Program-made: the position numbers and the translations under genes
Notes under the pieces: generated by a model
Told to the model about the DNA's origin: nothing
The model's database searches: none
What the model saw: the letters and a program-made list of their open reading frames with translations, nothing else
Shown here: positions 1 to 5,742 of the stretch, one piece after another
Layout of the letters: each line of letters begins with the position of its first letter
How positions within the stretch are numbered: position 1 is the stretch's first letter
Assembly (NCBI GenBank): GCA_003529325.1
Contig: DPVW01000239.1
Span: 923 to 8,278, forward strand
DNA length: 7,356 nucleotides
From: Candidatus Latescibacterota bacterium
Lineage (GTDB): Bacteria; Latescibacterota; UBA2968; UBA8231
Reading direction: 5' to 3'

Positions 1-135
1 GGCATGTATATCATGCCGTGGTTTCTGCCGCAGGAGGATATGGGAGCACAATTGACCGAACTCGAACAGCCCTCCGAACTGGTGCAGCAATTGCTCGGTG
101 CCGGACAACACCGACCACGAACAGTGGGCGGCTGA
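1..135 (+). CDS. 3' end of an unrecognised protein (partial)
   Basis: The first frame is open from the window edge to a TGA at 133-135 and gives the last 44 residues of a protein whose start lies outside the window. The fragment begins GMYIMPWFLPQEDMG and ends in a hydrophilic tail rich in Gln, Arg and Gly. I do not recognise a family and no catalytic motif is visible. It reads in the same direction as the hydrolase gene that follows after 72 nt. Those 72 nt are A-rich towards their 3' end and show no clear terminator or -10/-35 pair, so the two genes could share a transcript. It counts as coding because the frame is open to the window edge and the composition is protein-like, but 44 codons is weak evidence. 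Confidence 0.5.
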   Translation, partial: GMYIMPWFLPQEDMGAQLTELEQPSELVQQLLGAGQHRPRTVGG

Positions 136-207
136 AAGCAACCTTATGTCTATCAACCGGCCGAATCGATAGTTAAACGCTGCAAAAAACGAAACCGGAC
201 TTAAAAC

Positions 208-1887
208 ATGATGCAATCCTATCGAGTTGACCGTCGAGTCGATGTGCGTACGCCCATGCGTGACGGTGTCGAATTGTCAACGGATCTGTTCATCCCTCGT
301 GACGCTGGCCGTTGTCCCGCCGTGCTCATCCGCACTCCATACAGCAACAACAACGAGCAACTGATCGAGAAAGGCACACGTTTGGCCGCCGCCGGTTACG
401 TGTGCGCCATTCAGGACGTGCGCGGGCGCTGGGATTCGGGGGGTGACTACTACCCCTTTCTGAATGAGGCGGAGGACGGTTTTGACACGCAACAATGGAT
501 CGGAACGCAGGATTTCAGCGACGGCACGGTGGGCACGGCGGGGGCATCCTATGGGGGCACGACACAGTGGCGCAGTGCCCCGCTGGACAGTCAGTATCTC
601 AAATGCATGGTACCCCGTGTGATCTGTACCGACTACCATTCGGGACTGCTCTATCCCGGGGGTGCCCTGCAGCTGAACGTAGCCATGACCTGGGGCATGA
701 GGACCCATGCACACACGGGGCAGGACATCGATTTCCACCAATGGTCGGAAGCATTCCGTTATCTGCCGTTGCGCAATGTCGATGCCTCGGCGGGACGGGA
801 CCTTCCATTCTGGCGAGATTGGATCGCACATCCCGAGTACGGCGATTATTGGGAGCGGATGGATGATACGCGGTGCTTTGACCAGATCACGGTGCCGGCT
901 TTTAACATGGGCGGTTGGTACGACCTCTATGCGAATCAGACATTTACCAACTTCAACGGTCTGCGCCTGACGGGTGGCTCGAACGAGGCGCGACAGAGCA
1001 AGTTGATCGTCGGACCCTGGCCACATGGGTTGGCCATGTCGACACGCACGGGGGACGTGGATTTTGGCGAGGCGTCAATGGTCGATCTGGAGGCCGAAGA
1101 GCTGCGTTGGTTTGAGCGCTGGTTGCGCGGTGTCGACAATGGTATCGAGCGCGAAGCCCCGCTACGGCTGTTTCTGATGGGAGCGAACCGTTGGCGGGAT
1201 GCCGACGAGTGGCCATTGGCTGACACCGACTGGCAGACGTGGTATCTGCATTCGGGTGGCAGGGCGAATTCGGTGTTGGGTGATGGCGTGTTGAGTCCGG
1301 AGACGCCGGGCGAGGAGAAGGCGGACGAATTCGTCTATGATCCGTTGCATCCGGTGCAGACAGCAGGAGGCAACAACTGTTGTTCGCCCCACATCGTGCC
1401 GTGGGGGGCGCACGACCAGCGAGCTGTAGAAATGCGTGGCGACGTGCTCGTCTACACCAGTCCACCGATGGCACAAGACACGGAGGTGACCGGTCCGATC
1501 GAGGTCGTGTTGTATGCCGCCACCGATGGACCGGATACGGATTTCACCGCCAAGTTGGTCGATGTCGCACCCGGCGGGTATGCGACAAATCTGTGCGACG
1601 GCATTCGCCGGGGTCGTTTCCTTGAAAGTCGTCGCGCCGTGAATCTGCTGGAAGCGGGCAAGGTATATGAATGGCGTATCGAGGTGGGCGTGACGGGGAA
1701 TGTGTTCCAGACCGACCATCGCATTCGACTCGAGATTTCATCGTCGAACTTTCCGCGTTTCGATCGCAATCCGAATACGGGAGCTGAGTACGGACAGAGT
1801 GCCGACGTGCGTCGGGCGCAGCAAACCGTTCACCACAGCCGGGCCTATCCGTCTCACATACGGTTGCCCGTGATCCCTGCCGAGTGA
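208..1887 (+). CDS. CocE/NonD family alpha/beta-hydrolase (peptidase S15 / X-Pro dipeptidyl-peptidase-like)
   Basis: This 559-residue protein has the full two-part architecture of the CocE/NonD family. The N-terminal alpha/beta-hydrolase domain (about 1-300) opens with the strand motif MRDGVELSTDLFIP (17-30) and RTPY (42-45), whose Tyr45 corresponds to the oxyanion-hole Tyr of cocaine esterase. The nucleophile elbow GASYGG gives Ser114. GGWYD gives Asp239 and GPWPHG gives His273, which completes the triad. A C-terminal jelly-roll domain (about 315-555) ends in the usual SHIRLPVIP strand. Length is normal for the family, and there is no signal peptide, so it is probably cytosolic. Known members hydrolyse esters or amides (cocaine esterase, glutaryl acylase, X-Pro peptidases); the substrate here cannot be told. 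The start is ATG 208, with ATG 211 immediately after. No good Shine-Dalgarno is visible for either, but homology to family N-termini begins by residue 10. A broken regulatory-type gene follows 7 nt after the stop. Confidence 0.93.
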   Translation: MMQSYRVDRRVDVRTPMRDGVELSTDLFIPRDAGRCPAVLIRTPYSNNNEQLIEKGTRLAAAGYVCAIQDVRGRWDSGGDYYPFLNEAEDGFDTQQWIGTQDFSDGTVGTAGASYGGTTQWRSAPLDSQYLKCMVPRVICTDYHSGLLYPGGALQLNVAMTWGMRTHAHTGQDIDFHQWSEAFRYLPLRNVDASAGRDLPFWRDWIAHPEYGDYWERMDDTRCFDQITVPAFNMGGWYDLYANQTFTNFNGLRLTGGSNEARQSKLIVGPWPHGLAMSTRTGDVDFGEASMVDLEAEELRWFERWLRGVDNGIEREAPLRLFLMGANRWRDADEWPLADTDWQTWYLHSGGRANSVLGDGVLSPETPGEEKADEFVYDPLHPVQTAGGNNCCSPHIVPWGAHDQRAVEMRGDVLVYTSPPMAQDTEVTGPIEVVLYAATDGPDTDFTAKLVDVAPGGYATNLCDGIRRGRFLESRRAVNLLEAGKVYEWRIEVGVTGNVFQTDHRIRLEISSSNFPRFDRNPNTGAEYGQSADVRRAQQTVHHSRAYPSHIRLPVIPAE

Positions 1888-1894
1888 GGGCCCA

Positions 1895-2505
1895 ATGACA
1901 CCACGTGAGAAGTACGGCCTGGTGCGCGTCGTGAAAAGCTGGAAATCTTTCGCGAGCGGACCGAGGAAGAGGCACTGCACATTCTCGGGCTCTGCGAGCG
2001 TAAGGCGTTTCAGACGGAAGAGGTGATCTGGAATCCCGGCGACCCGGGTGTGGATATGTTGGTGCTGATCACCGGCAAGCTGCACGTAAAAAGCGATGCT
2101 GGTGAAATCGTCGGCCAGTCCTGCCCGGCGCATCCTTCGGGGAGATGGCCTGCCTCACGGGACACGACCGCTTCGTCGGCTTCGAGGCGGTGGAGCCTGC
2201 AACCGCACTGTCTCTGTGGCGCGAGTCTTTGCGCAGTCTGATCCTCAAGCAACCTGCTCTGTACGTGAAGATTCTGGAGACGACGATCTAGTTGCTCGCC
2301 CACAGGGTGACACGGGCCAGTTCCAACAATTTGCAGCAGGCTGAGGACGGTCAGCCCAGTCTGTGGTGAGTGCAGCAAAAATCAGCGTTTGGCGTTGCCT
2401 GAAGCAGATCTCTGTGGTCTGCATCTGGCACGCAGTCTCGACCAAGGTCTGTCGTGGCAGACGGAGTTGTTGCGCATCTTGGCGTTGGAGCTGACGATCA
2501 GCTAA
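1895..2505 (+). pseudogene. degenerate cyclic-nucleotide-binding (CRP/cAMP-kinase effector domain) protein
   Basis: Three reading frames in succession spell one cyclic-nucleotide-binding fold. ATG 1895 lies 7 nt after the hydrolase stop and has a TGAGGG Shine-Dalgarno. Its frame gives MTPREKYGLVRV and then loses sense at about 1922-1935. The next frame (codons in phase with 1930) gives REKLEIFRERTEEEALHILG, VIWNPGDPGVDML and LITGKLHVKSDAGEIVGQ, which are the N-terminal helix and first strands of the fold. At about 2116-2119 one base appears to be missing, and sense continues in phase with 2130 as VLPGASFGEMACLTGHDRFV. This carries the FGE signature of the phosphate-binding cassette and an Arg at the expected place. 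That frame meets TAG 2289, where CAG (Gln) would continue a plausible helix LLAHRVTRASSNNLQQAEDG up to TGA 2367. A further open segment to TAA 2505 (PEADLCGLHLARSLDQGLSW) may be the original C-terminus in yet another phase. No DNA-binding domain is seen. It is almost certainly non-functional unless the base calls are wrong, and it overlaps the end of the convergent phosphoesterase gene by 4 nt. Confidence 0.82.
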
Positions 2506-3563
2506 GGCGACAGTACACGCTGCTCTACCAGCCCTTCCCAAGCTCGACCACGCAACTGTGCGCGCACCTGCAGTGAATCCCCGGAGAAGTCAGCAGGCAA
2601 CGTCCAGTGGTGGGTGCTGAAGAAGGTGTCGTCTACCGGTACTGCCTCCGGTGCCGGCAGAGCGAACCAACCGCCATCGATGCCAATCTTCACCGTTTCC
2701 AGTCGATCACCGAAAAACAGGTTGAGTTGCTGACGGTTCGTGCCGTGGCCAGCAATGATCTCGCCCCGGAAATCGGTGCCCGCGTCGATGCCAGCCGCTT
2801 GGTAGTCGAGTCGAATGTCGCCACCCTCCACGTCGACGACCAACCAACCGCGTGGGCTGTCGTCGGTACAGCGAGAGTCGGCGCCCCGCTGCCACCATCG
2901 GCCGCAGATCGACCCCACGGATACGAAGTGCATCCCATGCTCGTGTAGATGTTCATTTTCGTGCAGGTGACCCTGGCCGACAACGATCGGGCCCGCCCAA
3001 TCGGTGAAGCGCTCGATGACGGCGTCGGCGTTGGTGACACGCCAGACGTCGGTGGTGTCGTCGTCAGCGCCGCGTCGCTCCGGGTAGGTTGTGGCGAGGG
3101 GGATGTGCACGAAGAGCAACAGGGGCCGTGTGCGATCGAGACCGGACAACGTTGTGTCGAGCCAGGCGAGGTCGCTGTCGCCGACTTCGGCACGCACGTT
3201 GCGCCAGTCGTCGAACCAAGGCTGCAAACGGCAGGTGTTGAGGCCGATGACCTCCGTCTCCGCCAGTTGCCTGTAGCTGTTACGTGAACCGTAGCGGGTA
3301 CTGAAGTCGCGGTCGAATACAGTGTCGCTGCCATCTCTATCAGTGTCATGGTTGCCCATGAGATACATGATATCAAAGGGCAGATCTTGAAGCAGGCCCT
3401 GCATGCGATCACCGGCGCTCTGCTGCCATAGGCAGATGTCGCCTCCCAATACCAGCAAGTCGGGCACCAGGGCTCTGATCTGCTCGAGATCTGCGGCAAA
3501 AGCACCGACGCCGCCCTGGCCATCGGTGAGGTGCAGATCGGTGGCGAAGAGGACGCGACTCAA
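2502..3563 (-). CDS. calcineurin-like metallophosphoesterase
   Basis: This 353-residue protein carries all five conserved motifs of the calcineurin-like phosphoesterase superfamily in order: DLH (Asp9, His11), GGD (40-42), GNHD (70-73), His153 in FVHIP, and GHLH (198-201). Together these make a di-metal site for phosphoester hydrolysis. The last motif sits in an unusually His-rich stretch, GHLHENEHLHEHGMH. About 130 further residues (225-353) form a beta-rich C-terminal extension with several Trp and Gly residues, which may be a substrate-specificity domain. No signal peptide is present, so it is presumably cytosolic. The start is TTG 3563. An in-frame TGA lies two codons upstream (3569-3567), the first internal ATG is residue 54 (beyond the metal ligands Asp9 and His11), and a GGAG sits 7 nt before the TTG. 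The gene overlaps the upstream enolase-superfamily gene by 4 nt. Class III cAMP phosphodiesterases (CpdA) share these motifs, but so do nucleotidases and phospholipid diesterases, so the substrate is undetermined. Confidence 0.9.
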   Translation of the reverse strand: MSRVLFATDLHLTDGQGGVGAFAADLEQIRALVPDLLVLGGDICLWQQSAGDRMQGLLQDLPFDIMYLMGNHDTDRDGSDTVFDRDFSTRYGSRNSYRQLAETEVIGLNTCRLQPWFDDWRNVRAEVGDSDLAWLDTTLSGLDRTRPLLLFVHIPLATTYPERRGADDDTTDVWRVTNADAVIERFTDWAGPIVVGQGHLHENEHLHEHGMHFVSVGSICGRWWQRGADSRCTDDSPRGWLVVDVEGGDIRLDYQAAGIDAGTDFRGEIIAGHGTNRQQLNLFFGDRLETVKIGIDGGWFALPAPEAVPVDDTFFSTHHWTLPADFSGDSLQVRAQLRGRAWEGLVEQRVLSP

Positions 3564-3574
3564 TCGTCATCTCC
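3560..3574 (-). promoter_or_regulatory. TTGA stop-start overlap with Shine-Dalgarno (translational coupling, decides a TTG start)
   Basis: On the minus strand GGAG (3574-3571) is followed by 7 nt and then TTGA, in which TTG (3563-3561) starts the phosphoesterase and TGA (3562-3560) ends the enolase-superfamily gene. The in-frame stop two codons upstream leaves this TTG as the only start that retains the first metal-ligand motif. The arrangement is typical of re-initiation by ribosomes finishing the upstream gene. Confidence 0.85.
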
Positions 3575-4705
3575 GAGCAGATACAGGCCGGCGCCCTGAC
3601 GCCGACCCCAACCGAAACGGCTGCCTGGTCCACCAACGGCACATGCCTGCAGTCGGTCCTCGTCAAAAGTGAAACCGAGACCGGGTCGATCGCTGAGCAC
3701 GATCCAGCCGTCCTCGATGTCGTGGGTGTGGGTGAGCACGCTGTCCCGGCCGTTGTCGAGGACCTCCATCATGATATGGTTAGGCAGTGTCGCCGCCACA
3801 TGGGCCATGAAGTTTGCGGCACAGTTCATCATGGAGACGGGGGTCTGATGGGCATCGGCCAGGACGGCGATCTTTGCGGCGCCGGTGATCCCACCCGAGC
3901 GCACGCCGACGTTGACGACGTCGATGGCCCGGCCTGACAACAGCGGCACGAATTCCTCGAGGCTGTCCAGATTCTCCCCAGAGGCGACGGCGGCACGCAC
4001 GTTGTCGCTTACCCTGCGCAACCCATCGGCATCCCAGCGACGCGCAGGCTCTTCGATCCAGGTGATGTCGAAGGCCTGCTCGATGACGTGCATGTAACGA
4101 ATGGTCTGCTTTGGCGACCAGTATTCGTTGACGTCGATGCACAATTCCGGCCTCTTGCCCGACGTCGCCAGGGCATCGTGCATGATGCCGATGCGTCGCA
4201 GGTCGGAGTCCAGGGCGAGACCGATTTTGAGCTTGCCGCCGCAGACACCTTTGGCCGCCATGCGCGTGTAAAAGGTGCGGATCTCATCGTCGGACAGACA
4301 CAGGTCGATCCCCGAGGCGTACGCCCGCACACGATTACAGGAAGCGCCGAGAGTTTGCCACAATGGTTCGTTGTTGATACGTGCTTTCAGATCCCATAGC
4401 GCCGTGTCGATGGCGGCGATGGCGGCGGTATTAATGCCGCGATTCCCCGACTTGAAGACGTGATCTACCATGCGGTTCCAGTGCCCGACCACGCCACGTG
4501 GATCCTGCCCGAGGAGCAGTCCGTCCACGAGGGTGTGGATCATCTCGCGGCCACCACCCATGGAGATCCCGGTAATCCCTTCGTCGGTGTCGATGAACAC
4601 GGCCAGGCCGGGCATCTGATCGGAACCGGCAGGATTGTTGGCGTCGCCGATGGGGCGCTGCATGGTGAGTTGGTAGGGGATGGTGCGAACGCCGGTGATC
4701 TTCAT
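3560..4705 (-). CDS. mandelate racemase / muconate-lactonizing-type enolase superfamily enzyme
   Basis: This 381-residue protein has the enolase-superfamily layout. An N-terminal capping domain (1-125) starts MKITGVRTIPYQLTMQRPIG and includes the helix AIDTALWDLKARI (98-110). The barrel follows with GGKLKIG carrying the KxK catalytic pair (Lys158, Lys160). Mg2+ ligands are Asp191 (IDVN), Glu218 (WIEEP) and Glu244 (ASGENL). SGGITGA (270-276) and MMEVLDNG (312-319) are the later barrel landmarks. Length is normal. Superfamily members abstract the proton alpha to a carboxylate and then dehydrate, racemise or epimerise acid sugars or related acids. The usual second acid/base is not visible here: the sixth-strand Lys/Asp position reads DVVNVGV and the seventh-strand His position reads VSMMN, so the reaction cannot be assigned. 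The start is ATG 4705, chosen because the canonical first strand begins there; no clear Shine-Dalgarno precedes it. It is the first gene of a minus-strand pair with the coupled phosphoesterase. Confidence 0.92.
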   Translation of the reverse strand: MKITGVRTIPYQLTMQRPIGDANNPAGSDQMPGLAVFIDTDEGITGISMGGGREMIHTLVDGLLLGQDPRGVVGHWNRMVDHVFKSGNRGINTAAIAAIDTALWDLKARINNEPLWQTLGASCNRVRAYASGIDLCLSDDEIRTFYTRMAAKGVCGGKLKIGLALDSDLRRIGIMHDALATSGKRPELCIDVNEYWSPKQTIRYMHVIEQAFDITWIEEPARRWDADGLRRVSDNVRAAVASGENLDSLEEFVPLLSGRAIDVVNVGVRSGGITGAAKIAVLADAHQTPVSMMNCAANFMAHVAATLPNHIMMEVLDNGRDSVLTHTHDIEDGWIVLSDRPGLGFTFDEDRLQACAVGGPGSRFGWGRRQGAGLYLLGDDD

Positions 4706-4765
4706 CGGAAGGTCAGTTTCGTCTTTGAGGAGAGGGGGTCACACGCCGCCCACGCCTTGCGAACA

Positions 4766-4846
4766 TCACCATGCCGAGGCGCCGAGGCGAAGAAAGTGGT
4801 CGCCAATGAGCAGAGCGCTGAACAGGACGGGAACGATTCGCAGCAT
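4766..4846 (-). pseudogene. 5' remnant of a small membrane protein
   Basis: A minus-strand ATG at 4846 begins MLRIVPVLFSALLIGDHFLR, continuing LGASAW to a TGA at 4768-4766. This looks like the N-terminal end of a small integral membrane protein: one hydrophobic segment directly after a basic start, then HFLR. After the TGA, a frame change of one base allows VMFARRGRRV to follow, which suggests a frameshift at about 4766-4770 and then loss of the rest of the gene before 4705. I half-recognise this N-terminus from multi-pass membrane proteins of unknown function but cannot name a family. The 26-residue product would be a single hydrophobic peptide. The remaining sequence between 4706 and 4898 shows no other gene, terminator or repeat that I can support. 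Confidence 0.4.
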
Positions 4847-4898
4847 GCCCACAAGATAAGTTTTCGACTGGCCCTGTCAGGCAAAGAGGGCATATCAC

Positions 4899-5483
4899 GA
4901 CTACCTTTCCCTGGGCCTGCATGCCCCCGTGGATCCAGAAAGATTCGGCTTGTCCTCGCCGCCGACGATCGTAGGTGATGTCGTCATCGTCGGTTCGGTC
5001 ATTCTCGATTGGCACAATGGCGGATCACCAACGGACCACACCTCGCCCGGTGACGTGCGCGCCTATGACGTGCGCACCGGTGCGCAGTTGTGACGTTTCC
5101 ACACGATCCCGCAGCCCGGTGAATTCGCCTGGGACGAGTGGCTCTGGCACTACCAACTCATCCACCACACCCTGTGGAACTACGATCCGCCGGCGGCGCC
5201 TGTGCTACTCGACGTCGTCATCGACGGACGGGATCGCAAGATCGTCGTGCAGGTCACCAAGCAGGCCTTCGCTTACGTTTTTGACCGGGTGACGGGAGAG
5301 CCGATCTGGCCCATCGAGGAACGAGTGGTGCCGCAGTCCGATGGGCCCGGTGAGCGGTCGTGGCCGACACAACCATTTCCGACCCGACCGGCCCCATTCG
5401 ATCGACAGGGACTGACCGAGGACGACCTCATCGATTTCACGTCCGAGTTACGGGCTGAGGTCCTCTTTTTGACTCGGGATTGA
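4899..5483 (+). pseudogene. internal fragment of a PQQ-dependent (glucose/quinoprotein-type) dehydrogenase
   Basis: One plus-strand frame reads clear quinoprotein dehydrogenase beta-propeller sequence, but the gene lacks both ends and contains a stop. Homology starts at about 4899 with DYLSLGLHAPVDPERFGLSS, then PPTIVGDVVIVGS and PGDVRAYDVRTGAQL. A TGA at 5091-5093 falls where the family has Trp in the L-W-x-F repeat signature. The frame goes on as [16 protein letters not shown] and then jumps directly to [20 protein letters not shown]. From memory of the family, about 60 residues normally lie between these two blocks, so an in-frame deletion near 5135-5145 is likely. [34 protein letters not shown] and [13 protein letters not shown] follow, and similarity ends near codon 5457 (SELRAE). 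The intact enzyme would be a periplasmic, PQQ-binding sugar or alcohol dehydrogenase of several hundred residues. No start codon, signal peptide or C-terminus survives, so this is a dead gene. Confidence 0.88.
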
Positions 5484-5553
5484 GACAGGAGAGGTCGCCG
5501 TAGCCCATGTCGTCGGCGAGGATGTAGACCAGGTTGGGCGATCGATGGGCCAT
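5437..5553 (-). pseudogene. 5' remnant of a sulfatase (arylsulfatase family)
   Basis: The minus strand from ATG 5553 reads MAHRSPNLVYILADDMGYGD and then LSCLNPESK. This is the standard N-terminus of type I sulfatases, in which the Asp pair of LADDMGYGD (Asp14, Asp15) binds the active-site Ca2+. Similarity stops abruptly after Lys29 (about 5467). The next nine codons to the TGA at 5439-5437 are simply the complement of the PQQ dehydrogenase fragment. The C-x-P-x-R motif that is converted to formylglycine would have lain downstream and is gone, so no sulfatase activity is possible. The start is well supported by GGAG 5 nt upstream. The gene was once transcribed away from the PhyH gene, sharing its upstream region. 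There is no signal peptide in what remains. Confidence 0.85.
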
Positions 5554-5670
5554 GGGGTCTCCAGAAATTGGCTTTGTGATTTGCTGAAATAAATGTTGGT
5601 AGGAAACGAAACTGTTCGACTCGGCACACACTGGTCGCCATATACGCGAAGGGCAGCATCGATGGACGGC

Positions 5671-5702
5671 GCCGGGCTCTGCCGCTAATCTTTCGAGCCG
5701 GC
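5671..5702. repeat. imperfect inverted repeat in the PhyH leader
   Basis: GCCGGGCTC (5671-5679) can pair with GAGCCGGC (5695-5702) with a single bulged G, leaving a 15-nt loop. No T-run follows, so it is not a standard intrinsic terminator. It lies 40 nt upstream of the PhyH start, in a place fit for an operator or a leader hairpin, but it could be chance in GC-rich DNA. Confidence 0.3.
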
Positions 5703-5727
5703 CACCGACTGATATCAAGGCAAAAGA

Positions 5728-5734
5728 GAGAAGG
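5728..5734 (+). promoter_or_regulatory. ribosome binding site for the PhyH gene (decides between GTG 5734 and ATG 5743)
   Basis: GAGAAGG at 5728-5734 ends 8 nt before ATG 5743, an ideal distance, whereas the alternative start GTG 5734 overlaps this site. A second purine run, GGAGG (5738-5742), abuts the ATG and is too close to serve it. The protein from ATG 5743 (MNNKQKYLFDLQGFLVV) also begins like family members. Confidence 0.65.
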
Positions 5735-5742
5735 TGTGGAGG

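Larger units (their letters stand above)
5554..5742. promoter_or_regulatory. intergenic region between divergent starts (sulfatase remnant and PhyH gene)
   Basis: This 189-nt gap separates a minus-strand start (5553) from a plus-strand start (5743), so it should contain the promoter of the PhyH operon and the former sulfatase promoter. The segment 5570-5600 is clearly AT-richer than its surroundings (TTGCTGAAATAAATG) and is the best candidate for promoter DNA. I could not find a convincing sigma-70 -35/-10 pair at proper spacing on either strand. A GGAG at 5562-5559 (minus) is the Shine-Dalgarno of the sulfatase remnant. An imperfect inverted repeat lies at 5671-5702. Confidence 0.45.

Noticed and set aside
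953..1719. Overlapping minus-strand open frames opposite the CocE hydrolase.
   Set aside because: They are low-complexity Arg/Pro/Ser-rich antisense frames of a GC-rich gene. The plus frame has the catalytic triad and the C-terminal domain.
2949..3287. A plus-strand open frame antisense to the phosphoesterase.
   Set aside because: It is Val/Gly/Glu-rich antisense translation with no recognisable motif and no ribosome binding site.
2690..3523. A 277-codon minus-strand open frame inside the phosphoesterase gene.
   Set aside because: It is a shifted-frame shadow with Ser/Thr/Pro/Arg-biased composition; the alternative frame carries all five metallophosphoesterase motifs.
5051..5077. Direct repeat GACGTGCGC occurring twice within 25 bp.
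   Set aside because: It encodes the natural DVRAYDVRTG sequence of quinoprotein propeller repeats and is not a mobile-element or CRISPR repeat.
4769..5553. Possible insertion sequence or integron cassette causing the gene fragments.
   Set aside because: No transposase or integrase similarity, terminal inverted repeat, target duplication or attC-like structure is visible; deletion explains the remnants better.
5671..5702. Rho-independent terminator upstream of PhyH.
   Set aside because: The stem has a bulge and a 15-nt loop and is not followed by a T-run on either strand; it is kept only as an inverted repeat.
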